Below, in pieces: positions 23,515 through 34,910 of a stretch of DNA of 64,000 bases. The DNA is from Symbiodinium natans (lineage: Eukaryota > Sar > Dinophyceae > Suessiales > Symbiodiniaceae): contig CAJNDS010000258.1 in assembly GCA_905221605.1 (NCBI GenBank), positions 902,092 through 966,091 of the forward strand, in the 5' to 3' direction. The notes beneath the pieces were generated by a model. It saw nothing but the letters and a program-made list of their open reading frames with translations. It searched no databases and was not told the DNA's origin. Each line of letters begins with the position of its first letter. Within the stretch, counting starts at the first letter, position 1. The position numbers and the translations under genes are program-made.

Positions 23515-24545
23515 GAACCGGGGTGAGGTGGGGGGTAAGCGGTGATGGCGGCGGGGTGGGGGGGGGTTGGGGGTGAAGGGGTGAAGGCGGGGCGGGGGGG
23601 GTCCGGGCATGCACTGGAGCCCTTCATTTTCAAGAGGTAGGGGTGAGGTGGGGGGTAGGGGTCCGGGCATGCCCGAAAACCCCTGACACACTTCATTTGC
23701 AAGTAAAAGGTCAGGGGTAGGGGTGAGGTGGGGGGTAAGGTAAGGGGTGAGGGCGGGGGGGGGACAGAGGGGAAGGGGAGGGGTGAGGCGGGGGCAGTGC
23801 GGGGGGGCGGGTGGGCGGGGTGGGCGGGGGGGGGGGCGGGGGGGCGGGGGGGTCCGGGCATGCACTGGAGCCCCTCAAACACTTCATTTCCAAGTAAAAG
23901 GCAAGGGGTAGAGGTGGGGGGTAGGGGTCCGGGCATGCCCAAACCCCTGACAGAAGGGGTGAGAAAGGGCAGTGGGCGGGGTGGGCGGGGGCGGGGGGGG
24001 GGGGTCCGGGCATGCACTGGAGCCCCTCAAACACAAGGCTCACACACTTCATTTCCAAGAAAGCTCAGGGGTGGGTGGGGCGGGCGGGGGGGGCGGGGGC
24101 GGTCCGGGCATGCACTCGAGCCCCTCAAACAGTCAGGGGTGGGGGTGAGGTGGGGGGGTAGGGGTAGGGGTGAGGGGGGGGTAGGGGTGAGGTGGGGGGT
24201 CAGGGCATGCCCTAAATTGTGACACACACAAAGGTCAGCGGTAGGGGTGAGGTGGGGGGTAAGGGGTGAGGGAGGGGGGGGGGGTTTCCAAGCAAAAAGG
24301 GGGTAGGGGTATGGGGGGTAGGGGTCCGGGCATGCCCTAAACCCCTGACACACTTCATTTCCAAGTAAAAGGTCAGGGGTAGGGGTGAGGTGGGGGGTAA
24401 GGGGTGAGGGCGGAGGGGGTGGGGGGGAACAGAGGCGGGGTGAGAAGGGGGGAGGCGCAGTGGGCGGGGTGGGGGGGGTGGGCGGGGGGGGGGGCGGGGG
24501 GGGTCCGGGCATGCACTGGAGCCCCTAAAACAGCGCTGGAGCCCC
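23515..24545 (+). repeat. 1-kb G-rich tandem array built on GGTCCGGGCATGC
   Basis: Nine copies of CCGGGCATGC (or CAGGGCATGC) lie at about 23603, 23663, 23854, 23930, 24006, 24104, 24202, 24328 and 24506. Two unit types alternate: GCATGCACTGGAGCCCCT and GCATGCCCNAAACCCCTGAC. Shared linkers are CACTTCATTTCCAAG and GGGGTAGGGGTGAGGTGGGG. The plus strand has many G4-capable runs. The proline-rich ORFs on the other strand are translations of this array. Confidence 0.9.
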
Positions 24546-24880
24546 TAACAGGGTGTGAGGGTGGGGGGGTTTGGGCATGAGGGCAAATGGGTCTTCACTG
24601 ACGCCTCCCCCGCTAAAGCAGGGGTCGGCGGATACTGGGCCCATCGAGTTCTAGAAATGTTCATGTTTATGTTGTTCAACCCAGCAAGTTCCCCACCGCT
24701 TCTATGTTTTCTCCCTGCGCCCTTCCTCACGTCATTGCCGAGCCTGCGCGGCGGCATGTGTAGACGTTTCCATTCGTTCCTATGTGAAAGTTTCGGAAAA
24801 GCGTTGGCGCAGTGTCTTGGGGCCAAGATTTAAATATGGCAACGGATTTCTGAAGCAAGTCACGTCAAAGAGCTGTGCAG

Positions 24881-24945
24881 GGTGGAGACGTCAGCTTCAA
24901 CGACTGTTCTGGTGCTCATGGCCTCGATAGCATCCTGATGTCAAC
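24881..24945 (+). CDS. gene A module exon
   Basis: Begins directly after GTGCAG with GGDVSFNDCSGAHG. The F-N-D-C-S signature is clear. The 3' border is not. Confidence 0.6.
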
Positions 24946-25240
24946 AACGCGTAGTTGCTAGAAAGTTGCCGTGGTTCCTGTGCCACATGAGGAGACTAGC
25001 TTGGATCTTTTGCTTTTTGGACCAAGGATTCGGTGGGGCCATGAGGCTTCGACACGCAAAGGGGACGCAGCTGGACGTCAAACTTGGCAATCAGTACAGA
25101 TGGCTTTCAGTCCCATGAGGCTGCACTTCCACGCTTTCGCAAGAAGCTTTGTACAGCGCTTCCGTGTTGTGTACTCACTATCCGAGCTCGACGTGTTCAG
25201 TATGACACCTTAGAAAAGTTGAAAATGGCTTTTTCAAAGG

Positions 25241-25322
25241 AAGTTCATCAGCAAGCTCCACCTCAGCGGCGGCCTCCTCTTCTTTCGAAACTGCACTTCG
25301 CAAGGCAATGTTGCGCATCTGC
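25241..25322 (+). CDS. gene A module exon
   Basis: The frame reads HLSGGLLFFRNCTSQGNVA. G-G-L-L-F-F-R-N-C-T-S is one of the best matches to the module consensus. Confidence 0.65.
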
Positions 25323-25620
25323 CATCGCCTAATCGTGTTCACTTAAGTTAACAGGATTCAGATGGATATGTTCAGGGCTTGCAGATGTTAAACCGCCTGC
25401 ACCCCGTTCAGGAATTGGAGCCCAAAATCCGAATGCTGTGACGGTTGCTCTTGTGTTGCTGTTCATGGGAAATCTTCGCTTGCTGGCTGTGGCGCACTCT
25501 TCGAAACGAAAGGAGCACATGTGGTGCGCAGAAGCCCCAGCTTGCAATCTATATCAGCGCTGGACACTGGATCCCAAAGCCCTCCCCACCCGCCTCCGCC
25601 GCTCCCCACCCAAATCGCAG

Positions 25621-25724
25621 GAGGTGGTGGCGCAGGGCTCTTTGCTGACAAATTCACCCAAGGCAGGGCTTGCACGATTTGCTACTTGGTGCACGTCTGC
25701 CGTGTTCTGCTTGTCGAGAATCAG
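25621..25724 (+). CDS. gene A module exon with canonical borders
   Basis: AATCGCAG precedes it and AATCAG|GTTCCC ends it. The frame has GGGAGLFADKFTQG then ACTICYLVHVCRVLLV. It contains the G-G-G-x-G-L turn plus a Cys-rich strand. Confidence 0.6.
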
Positions 25725-26066
25725 GTTCCCAAGACCTCAAGAAAGGTCAGCCAGGAACAGGCGCAATCCGAAAGAGAAGCATTTCCCTCGCCCTGTTTCT
25801 ACGGCCAATGGCAGTTGCCAATTGGTGCGTAATCAACTCGTCACATCAACATCAGCGGGGGCGGACCACGGCGAAGCAATGCGGAAGCCCTGAGTAAACC
25901 TACAAAGCAGAGAATGTGACTTAAACCGCGAAAACACTACAACCAAGACCACACAGGTAACAGAGGTAGGGCGGGGGGCACCGCGACATGCGACATAGCT
26001 CTGCTGGTGTCCTTGGACTTTGTGCATCTTACAGACTGCTGCACGCACTTCTTCCCGCCTTGTCAG

Positions 26067-26142
26067 TCGGTGGCCACTTCGCAGCTGAAGATTGCACAGC
26101 TCGAAACGGTGGCGGTCTCCATGTTCGTGAAGGCCCTCCGAC
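26067..26142 (+). CDS. gene A module exon
   Basis: Follows TTGTCAG. The frame reads GGHFAAEDCTARNGGGLHVR, a complete module, and runs directly into the ATG/GAT microsatellite. Confidence 0.65.
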
Positions 26143-26332
26143 GATGATGATGAGGATGATGATTATGATGGTGACGAAGAGGACGACAATGACGGTGATG
26201 ATGATGATGATGATGATGATTACTATTATTATGGTGATGGGGGTGGTGAAGATGATGAAGACTGCTCATGCAGCTGCTGCTGCTGCTGCTGCTTGCTGAC
26301 GATGACGATGACGACGATGATGATCTTGATGT
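26140..26332 (+). repeat. ATG/GAT and GCT trinucleotide microsatellite
   Basis: Imperfect GATGAT and ATGATG repeats, then TACTATTATTATGG, then GCTGCTGCTGCTGCT and again GATGACGATGAC. Confidence 0.9.
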
Positions 26333-28470
26333 TAAAGTCACGGGTTTGCACTTTGGAAATTGCCCAGCGCGTAGGAGCGTTGTTAGACGCAGGGCATGCA
26401 GAGTGCGGCCTGTACATCCGATTTCTGTTGAGTTGAACCTCCTTTCAGCCCGAACGTCAATCTGCCTAACCAGGGCTGACTTCGCTTCCTCAAGGTAACT
26501 TGCGACAGCTCGGCGGTACAATGCGCTTCCGGCACCTGGGTCAATGGCCCCCTCCCCATTAGTGTCCCCATTTTCGAAGGATCCGGACGGCATAAACGAT
26601 CTAGCATGCGCATAATGTCAGGGACATTCGGGGAAGGCGTGGTTGAGCACTGCTGAATGTCATCTAGTGACTCTAGTGTTCGAATGCGAGCTGGAAGCCT
26701 CAACCCCTTTGGCACGGTCGTTGAGGAAACTTGTGGAAATATCCACAGTTGAAAGTGCAACAGCCTTAGCGTGCCGTAGCTTACAGTACCTCACCTGGGC
26801 TTGACGACACCTCACGCCCGTCCCAAGAATGTTGCTCAGCAGACACTTCAAGGTTTGCACAGTTCTGATTAGCTTTCATCCTAAGTAGGAGAACATGCAA
26901 GGCGATGCAGAGCCCAGGAGACGGGCGGAGCGGCCCCTCGACGCTCTTGATTTCTTTGTGCAAGTTCACGCCTCGTAAATGTACGCGGTGCCGCATGTGC
27001 CGCTGATTCCAGCGGCATAAGTATGCTTGCAAGGGCACGATCCTTACGGGTAGACATGCTTGCAGGCACAGCCCTCTCTGCAATCATCCAGGTGTTCTCG
27101 TTCAGCAAAGTCGCCCTTGCACACGCAGAGTTCGAGGGCTGCTATGCTTTTGCCACAGGAGCGAGTCTTGGCTCGTGGCCTCCTTTCAACATCCTTGCCT
27201 AGCAAGGCACAGGTTGTGGCTAGTGCCAAGACGTGCAGTCTTAGAACGAGCTTCGGATACACTGTTTCAGAGGGGTTTGTCAAGCACATCGAACCTGTAT
27301 CCATCGCCAACACACTCCCTTCGATTGAGCACAAACATATTCAGCCGCTTTCTGAGTCTGGTTCGACAAGTTGGGGCTGCTTTGAACTGCGGCATAGCTG
27401 GCAGCGCGTATGTTAAAAGGGGCAGTCAGCACCCTAAAACAATGTTTTGGTCACACATGCAGGAAATGCGATTTTCATGGTTGGTGATGCTGACATTGCG
27501 TCCGTGAAGGCCGACGATGCAAGGGCCAGCCTGTCATCGAACTGCAATGACAAGAGAAGTCCCGAACGGCAAATCATCTTCAGAACATGATGGGCCTAGG
27601 CCCCAACAACCCAAAATTCTCCCCGAGACACGGCCGCAGGTCACCTCAGACATAGCCGAACTGAGTGCGCTGGTCTCAGCATGCTGCCGATGGGTTCTAG
27701 TAGCCTTGGCTCTTGCGCAAGCGCCACATACGCACCGTACATACTCATGTCGTGCTTGCAGAGCCTACAGGGTTTCTGTGGAAAGGTGGGGTAGACAGGA
27801 ACCTTTTTTTTTTTCGGGCTTTATGCTTTCAGTGTCAAAGATAAATACAGTGCATGATGACATTCCCGGCAGAAGCCCCAGTAAGGCCTAGACACAGGTA
27901 TGGAGGGCATCCGGTTCCAAGTCCAGCTGTCAAAGAAACCACGCCCTTGGCGCTCTGGTGTTCCTGGCACCTACAAGACTCTCAAGCCTCTGAAGCCTCC
28001 GAAGCCTCTGAAGCCTCAAGGCAGCACAGCAGTCCCTTGCCTCGCGAAGGTCTCCACTGTCAGGGGCCTCGGAGCAGCGCTGATTCAAGAGGCAGACTGC
28101 TCGCAGGCGGAGATCCACCCCATCGCTCGGAACCCGTTGAATCCGGGATCATGTCGGGGCATCTCCGAGCGGCGGGTGCTCAGGTTTTTCCCACAAGATG
28201 TTGTAGAATAAGTCTTGCGCACGATCTCAGAACGCCGCTTTGGAAGTTGAGAGGTTGCTTGGGACCCGTCAGGTGGCAAGCGGTGGCGTTAGGAAGAGTG
28301 CTATGTACTGCGGCAAAAATGACATAGTCTTTATGGTGCTACTGGCAGCACACGTGGCAAAGGCCAAAGCCCATGGCCTGTTCAAAAGAGCCTTCGCTCA
28401 CGAATACTTAGCGGCCCAGCAGCGCAGCAAAAGACATTTCAACCACAAAGTGGCCACAGTTACTTGAGTC

Positions 28471-28620
28471 AGGTGGATTCATGTGGCTTCGATGCCACTT
28501 TCTTGGAGGCCCTCCGCAAACATCGGTCGCGTTCGGGCTTTCCATGCGGGGGGGATGGCGGTGGAGGCGGCATTATGAATGTTCGAAGAGCGAGGCTAGC
28601 TTTCGCACGCCACAAGGCAA
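28471..28620 (+). CDS. possible gene A module exon
   Basis: After a GAGTCAG acceptor one frame reads GGFMWLRCHFLGGPPQTS, close to a module; another frame holds GGDGGGGGIMNVRRARLAF. The two overlap, so only one can be right. Confidence 0.3.
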
Positions 28621-29066
28621 GTGCATGGCAGCTGACCTCAAAACATTTGCTGTTTTATTGGTTCTGAAACATCAGAGCTCATCCATGCATCGCTGCACCT
28701 GAAATTAGAGATCCTGCGCTTCCATAATCCGGCTTTCTGACTTGCCCTCAAGCTTTGTGCAATCAGAAGCCTTCACGCGCGAAAGAAACCGAGCATTGAT
28801 GAAACCGGACCTGCCCAAAACCCCAATCTGTAGATATGCGAGGTGAAGAAGCTGTACTGCCGGGAAGGTTCCGGTCAGGCTGGATCAGATCCTTCAGGGC
28901 TCAGAGTTGTATGTAGACTGGTGACTCGTCTGGGTCCAGGTTGGGGTTGAAAGGTTCCATTTTTCTGCCACAGATGAATTGGCCAATAGTTGTTGTCGGG
29001 ACTCCTCCAATGCCCATCCCTACTCCAATCTGCTAAACCCATTTTGTGGCACTCTTCTCCTGGCAG

Positions 29067-29178
29067 ACGACGAATGGCACCGTCTGCATGCCATGCCCGC
29101 CGGAGAAGCTCCAGCTACTCTCGCGCTATGAGGGAAGCTGTGCCACTTGCACCTTGGGCCAACTGATCCTTGCAGCCT
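29067..29178 (+). CDS. gene A Cys-rich exon (CxxC-LQL-CxxC)
   Basis: It follows CTGGCAG. The frame has TVCMPCPPEKLQLLS then SCATCTLGQLIL. The spacing C-x2-C-x-P ... LQL-x-S ... S-C-x2-C is the same as in the gene B exon at 55.53 kb. It resembles growth-factor-receptor-type or ephrin-receptor-like Cys-rich units. Confidence 0.65.
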
Positions 29179-29239
29179 CGTAGCATCGTAGCAAAGGTTG
29201 CCCCACCGGAGTTCTGTCAAGGCATGGATAACAAATGAT

Positions 29240-29290
29240 TATGTCATGAGGAGGAGGAGGAGGAAGATGACGATGACGATGATTCAGTAC
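29240..29290 (+). repeat. GAG/GAT microsatellite
   Basis: GAGGAGGAGGAGGAAGATGACGATGACGATGAT-like short units lie between two gene A exons. Confidence 0.8.
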
Positions 29291-29509
29291 TGCAGCAGCA
29301 CACACCGTGATGAAATGAAAGGTCCGAAGTTCGCGAAAATCTGCACCGGGAAGCAACTGAACATGCTGGAAGGCCAGCTCTTTGAATTTAACGGCCTGTT
29401 GTTTGTCATGTGGGCTGTTCTGCGTCGGCGGGCCTCATTGATGCTATTCTTGAATCTCGTACTTGCCTGGTGCACGGCATCCATTCTCCTCCTGAAGCCT
29501 CCTGAGCAG

Positions 29510-29610
29510 GCCACATGGTGAGCCTTTCGAACCTCAGCCATGCCTACCACTGCCCCAATGTCAAGGCTTGCCCAGGAGGACGCCTTCCATTGTGCCATGA
29601 GTTTTGGAGG
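29510..29610 (+). CDS. gene A HCPN..ACPGG exon
   Basis: Begins after GAGCAG with GHMVSLSNLSHAYHCPN then VKACPGG. Over 24 residues at least 14 are identical to the gene B exon at 55.99 kb, and both start after AG with GC in the same phase. CPGG units of this type occur in extracellular Cys-rich regions of protist surface proteins. Confidence 0.75.
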
Positions 29611-30368
29611 GTGATAACCGCATCTTTACGGTTTGGATTTGAAGGATTTCGAGGATGGGAAGTATCGGACAGTGAGCATACATTCAGAGCCAGTTGTTGG
29701 GGGAATCATCGCCGTAGTTGGCCGACCTCGGTGGGCAGCAGGAGTAACATGGGCAGGCCGGTAGATTCGACACTGTCATGTGGCGGATTGTTGCGACCGA
29801 CATTACAACATGTCAAATGACCTTTTCATTCTCGAGGTTTCTGCGGTTCGGAACTTTTGAGATTTTGCCCACACACAGGAAGTCCGTCTAGAATTTATGG
29901 GCAGACAACAGAGGCTATGCGTGGAAGCCTTTGCATCACGAGCCAACAATATCAGTCAGGGCGTCCCAATGCACGAACATTATGTAAGTCTATCAGCTGG
30001 ACGAGCCACATGTCGCAAACGAAGAACTGAGACCCGCAAACGACGGCGGTGGATCCTAGCTGTTGATGCTTCAACGCTTCACGGGCGCGCTTACTCGCCT
30101 CAACAATCATGGAGTGTTGAAGCTATCTGGCAATACCTTGCACGATGCTTCTGACCCAGGGCAGCTAGGATCCCTTGCGATATGGTTAGGCCGGGGACTT
30201 CCGAATCACATCAAGCCAGTCTGAGTCTGTTGTTGGCAAATGGCACTGGAGACATGTTACGTAGACTCTCGGGCCTACACCCCCCGCCCCTACCCCCGCC
30301 TCTTTCGAACGTCTTGCCCAACGCTGTGAAAGACTCGCCTCAGGATACCTTCCTGGCCACGACGTACC

Positions 30369-30440
30369 CATGTGTGCCCCCGGGTACATCGGCGAAGGCT
30401 GCAGCGAGTGCAACGAGGCAGGTCTACGTTGCAGAACACT
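30369..30440 (+). CDS. gene A MCA.GY.G.GC.EC exon
   Basis: The frame reads MCAPGYIGEGCSECNEAG. It is the counterpart of MCAEGYGGLGCTEC in gene B. The C-x4-Y-x-G-x-G-C-x2-C pattern is that of EGF-like or GCC2/GCC3 Cys-rich repeats. Exon borders are estimated. Confidence 0.7.
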
Positions 30441-30444
30441 CGGG

Positions 30445-33400
30445 AAGCTTCGGGAGCCATGTCGCCCACGCAACCCTCAACACAGTTGACCAGTCAGCAC
30501 TTTGGTATCCAATACGTGGAATCGGCTCTTGTTTTCTGGTTTTTTGCAGGACATAGTCTAGCAGCTCAAGGCCGCCCCCACAGAACGAGCATTGAACTCA
30601 AAGCATGGTGTAGAACTCACGGACAGCGGCAGAGAGTATTGCAAATCTCCAGTGACCTTTGCGTGACATTGCAGACGACCCACGCCATCTCCGACGGAAG
30701 TGTGCTCTCATGCGTGCGTTGCGCCAGAGAGCGCCGCAAGCAGCTGCTCCAATTGTCCTTTACGGTACTGAGGGACCGGGCTGGAAAGGGTTGAAGAGGG
30801 GGAAAACGTCGAGGGAAGTTATGGCCCGAGCTTGTAAGCGTGACGTGTAGCATGCTGTCTGAACGAACATGCTCGTGAGCTTTCGGCAGCCTCATGAACT
30901 TGAGCATGCGCTTCTTGACACTCCTGCGGTTGATCGTGCTGTTCTGTAGAGTTGTGTAGCTTGAGCTGTTCTTATGCGCTGAATGATGTGATCTGGTTTG
31001 CGAGGACATCGTCTTGTTTTGGGTGGCTGTGGCGGGGGTCCGTGGTGCAGACACGGAGAAGAAGCACAGCCCCTCGATTTGGCAAGCCTGCTCAAAATCA
31101 GCTTGCAGTTTGCCTGGCAACTTTTCTCGAACTTGCAAAAATAGTGGACCTACACCATCATGCATGAGAGCCTGTCAGTTGAGTTCTGCGATATTCTGCG
31201 ATCCTGTCCGTGATGTCTGTGTGTGTGAGCAAGGGAGGGGAGCAAAAAGATGTGTTTGAGAGGGGGCAGAGTGCTTTGTTTATTGCGCTCAGGCACGGTT
31301 GTGGGCTTGGAGTTGGGATAGGTAGCCAAATGGAAAGAAGTAACCGTAAACGCTTGCGTGCGCAGCCGCAGCAGCCAGGCACGGGATGTGCACGCCGGAA
31401 AATTCCTTCGTTGGTCGCAAGAAATTTGCAGAATGTTTCAGCAACTGCTTTGCTGTCAATTGCCCTGATGAAATTCCGTCAGTGTAGTCACTTGGGCGCC
31501 ATCCAAAAAACTCGTGTCTTTGGTCTTTGTACCGGCACACAATTCCAGAGGTGGGATGCATCGACGGGTGGGACTGGGGAAAGGTTCGGAAGCGAAGGGG
31601 ACCAGATCCTGGTCTGTTTGTTCGAGAGTCGCTACTGACAGAGGGCCCGGTGAGGTGCGGTTCTGTTGAACCAGCTCATGTCCTTCGCGGCCGTGGCCAG
31701 CAGCAGCCTCGCCGCTGTCACGCAGACGGGCATCTTCGTCAAGATGCGAGGCATTGGGAGATACCTTGGGAGGGCCGCGCCTCCGCGCCTCGCAGAGACT
31801 CGCGCAGTTCCCAGCTCAAAGTGTCCCCAGGTGAGGTCCACTTGGCACTCCGCGCTGCCAACATGGCTGTGGAGTTGGGCGGAAGCTCGGGTGGTGGAGG
31901 AGGCCGCTCTCAAAGCAATTTGGGCCCTCAAGTTTAGAGCCTCCAGCAAATCTCAAACGATAACTTCTTTTCAGTCCTTTCAGAAGGTGGCTTGTCCGTG
32001 CAGTGCCTCGTCTCCTACCTGGGCCTGCCGAAAACACTGCGCCTGGGCATGGCTTTTGTCAGTTCGTCAGAATTCTGCGTGGTTGAGTTGCTACGCAGAC
32101 ACTGCACAAATACCTACATATGGCATCCCAGAGCTGTTCTCTCTCTCTCTCTTTCTCTGCCTGCTCTGAAAGTCCGGCGTCTCCGCGAGTCTGACTGAGA
32201 TGGCATGCCCACTTCCTGAGCGCCGTGGTCCCTTCGCTCCTTATGGCCTCCCTGGCGCTGTGGGGAGAGCCGGGGTTGGCCCTGGTGGCGGCTCGTCCTG
32301 GAAGCAGCCTTCGTGTTTCGGGTTCAGGGCTTGGCTTAGGGAACAGTACTGACAACCGGATAGCCAGGGATAGCCGCTTGGTTTCTGACTGACTCAGTTC
32401 TCTTCTCACAGACAGGTGGGCTCCAACTGTTTCTTGCCCGGTGCCTCGGCCGAAGAAACGTGAGTCGTGCTGGAGGGGAAAGAACTTTTGATCAAGCCTT
32501 GTTGTAGTCTTGTTCACACACGGAGCCTCAGGAAAGCTCTCCATCATGATGCATTATGATCATGTGTGAACAGCTTCCGAAGAAATCCGGTCAATGCTTG
32601 CACCAAAGCTGAGCGATGAGGCTTCTGTGCTGATTTCGGCAAGTACTTCGTTTGCTTCCGTGTTAACAAGGAGGAAAAGGACGGATGCTTGCGGTGTGTT
32701 TGGATCTGGGATACCGGCAGGATTTTGCACGTGGTTGGCGTGCGTCTGCAGGCTTGACAGTGGGAAGTTGTGTGGATGATTGTGAATGCTTGCAGCTTTT
32801 CAAAGACTCCCCATCTTGAAACTTGGTGAATAAAGTTTTGCCTAGACAATGATCTGGTGCACTGGAGGCTGGCGGAGATCTGAGATGCAATTTCTTTCCA
32901 CCTTGGGTGCCTCCGCCCGTCCTGCTTGCAGCCATCGTGCTCTGCCGCTCGGCAACGCATCCAGGACCACTGGAGTACCGAACCCTTCGGTCAGGGCTCT
33001 GAGCACTAATATTTGTATTTCATATTTTGTGCATTTTTTTGCATGATTATCAGTAGGTTCATATTTATTTTATCTTCTCGTCACATATTCAAATTGTCAA
33101 AAGCAAACGCCACATCCTCATGCCCTAAGCATCCCGAAGCCTTCATCCTCCTCCCCCAGGAAAAGGAGGACGATACATTATCATAACTGCCGGTAGGGGG
33201 GAGACTACACTCAATCTTCAACAAGCTTCTGTAAATGCAATGAGGACACGGCTTGCGAGTTTTCTGTTGAAACCCTGGTGTAGGGATTTCAGGATGGCGG
33301 ATCTGATGTAGTTCGTGGGTGAGAGTCCCAGTAGCTACTGACGGTCGTTGACCCCCCCTTGCAAATAGCCAGAGAATTCGCAACTCGGGTTGCAGCCCCA

Positions 33401-34600
33401 TGATGGAGTTGCTGCCTTTGCCGTGACATTCAAAATTCCACGGCTTCTTAGACATGAAAACCCCAAGCCTCAAGTGCAGTTTTTGTTCGAGAAACAAACC
33501 GCAAATCCAAGTTACATGTGCCAAAGCTCCGACATATCGAGACAGCGCTCGCCCGCGACGTGAGTGGTGCACTGAAAGACTGTTTTTAGGACAGGGCATC
33601 ATTTCATAGACATCGGACAGACGTTCACGATGCCATACGTTTGTGTAGCTCCCAACCACAGCTCAATTCTCTCAACCCTCTCAACTTCATTAAAACTGGT
33701 CTGTTTGGAACCATGAAGCTGCTCGGGTTGCCCTCATGACATGCGAAGGCTTCGTGGTGGCCATTGTTGCTTGGACACGTGCTGCATATTCCACGGCGAT
33801 GCCGCCAGCAAAGCATGTGGTATATCTGAACAATGCAGCTTGGCACAGGAAAGCTGCGTTCAGACCTTGAGTCCCTGCTCATGAGCTCATGTTGAATCAT
33901 GTGCCGAAACCGATTGACATACACTTGGACCGAAGGCCTACAAGCCGACTTACGCTGCCTGGGAAACAGAACGTTTGGTCAGGAAGATGCTGCTGCACCC
34001 TGGCATGCAGGCAATCGTCAGTTGACTTGTTCCCAAACAGAGCCCCCCGCTATGCACACAGGACCCCAAGCTTGACAATGTGTGTTGAACCCATGGACAG
34101 ATCGTCAAACCCCCCATGTTTTCACTAAGCTTCAACCGAGCCGAGGAAGCTGCTCTGCGCGGTGTTGCCAATCACATTGTCTCCGGCTCTGCACATGACA
34201 GGCAGGCGAGAAAGCACTGTTGAAGGTGAATGTGGTGATCTGGGGCCACCCATCCAATGCTCAGACCTCTAGTCGCACGCAACACCCAAATCTCTTCCAA
34301 AATTCATTCCAACCGGCAAGTTGTCAGTCCTGATCTACAACTCGGTGGTTGGGGGGGGGGGGAGGGGGAGGGCGTACCCCTTCTGACAAATGTGTAAGTT
34401 CAAAACGTCAGTTCAAATCCTCTTCTGTTTCCATGTCTTGCCTCAACCGCAGTTATTCTTTTCGAAATGCAGCTTTTGCTCAGTCGGATGTAGTACGCAG
34501 TACGAGTAGAGCTTGGCAGCATTCAGATGTTTGTTTCTGGGCTGCGCCGATTGTGTACATTCAAAAACTAAAATGAAAACAAGCTTGGTCTGTCGCCACT
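30445..34600. other. probable long introns of gene A, no further exon supported
   Basis: Several frames of 60-160 residues exist on both strands without family motifs. One plus-strand stretch at about 31663-31760 (LMSFAAVASSSLAAVTQTG) could be a hydrophobic exon but has no counterpart in gene B at the same place. A CTCTCTCT run lies at about 32138-32152. Confidence 0.35.
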
Positions 34601-34606
34601 TTGCAG

Positions 34607-34728
34607 GTATCAGCCTGGTTCTCTTTGCATCGTTGGGATCCTATCTCGTACTATCGCCCTACAAAGTTGAGCTTTGGCTGCAGCTGAGTCTTATTGCCGC
34701 GCTGCTCCAGTCAGCGTCCAAGCCTCTG
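34607..34728 (+). CDS. gene A transmembrane exon
   Basis: Starts after TTTGCAG with ISLVLFASLGSYLVLSPY then KVELWLQLSLIAALLQ, two hydrophobic helices split by a short polar turn. It ends at CTCCAG|TC. The gene B exon at 61.71 kb begins in the same phase and aligns along the whole first helix. Confidence 0.6.
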
Positions 34729-34737
34729 TCCCGAGCC

Positions 34738-34910
34738 AACAGCGCTTGAACTCTGCTTTGCAATCGCCGAGAAGCTACTGGGCCACACGTTGCGCATCCT
34801 TATCCTCAACTCCTGCAGCGTGACCCGGAGCCAGGAGATCTGGAACCTGGCAGAGAGCATCTTGCTGACGGTGGCAGCGGCACCTCGCCCCGGTTCACCC
34901 ATAAACAGTT
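34738..34910 (+). CDS. possible C-terminal exon of gene A
   Basis: The frame has ALELCFAIAEKLLGHTLRIL then EIWNLAESILLTVAAA, an amphipathic helical segment that would lie just after the membrane helices. No counterpart was identified in gene B. Confidence 0.3.

Larger units (their letters stand above)
17690..34910 (+). other. gene A: predicted multi-exon surface/secreted membrane protein with Pmp-like beta-helix modules
   Basis: At least 14 short plus-strand exons between 17.7 and 26.2 kb each encode one module with G-G-x-hydrophobic-x-F-x-x-C and a G-G-hydrophobic turn. They are followed by Cys-rich exons at 29.07, 29.51 and 30.37 kb and a hydrophobic exon at 34.61 kb. Such repeat architecture with FxxC and GG motifs is like the chlamydial Pmp repeat and right-handed beta-helix proteins, which sit on cell surfaces. 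Introns are 50 bp to several kb. I have not found the start codon or a signal peptide. Gene B repeats the same order 22-27 kb downstream, so A and B are likely tandem duplicates. Function (adhesion, cell wall, recognition) is inference. Confidence 0.55.

Noticed and set aside
23451-24512. Long minus-strand proline-rich ORFs up to 188 residues
   Set aside because: Translations of the C-rich strand of the tandem array; no start context or family motif.
26063-26593. 176-residue minus-strand ORF with Ser and His runs
   Set aside because: The runs come from the ATG/GAT and GCT repeats, and the plus strand carries a gene A module in the same place.
31663-31760. Apparent match between a hydrophobic stretch in gene A and the 62.66 kb exon of gene B
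   Set aside because: The two lie on opposite sides of the conserved membrane exon, so they are not collinear; similarity of Ala/Val-rich helices is weak evidence.
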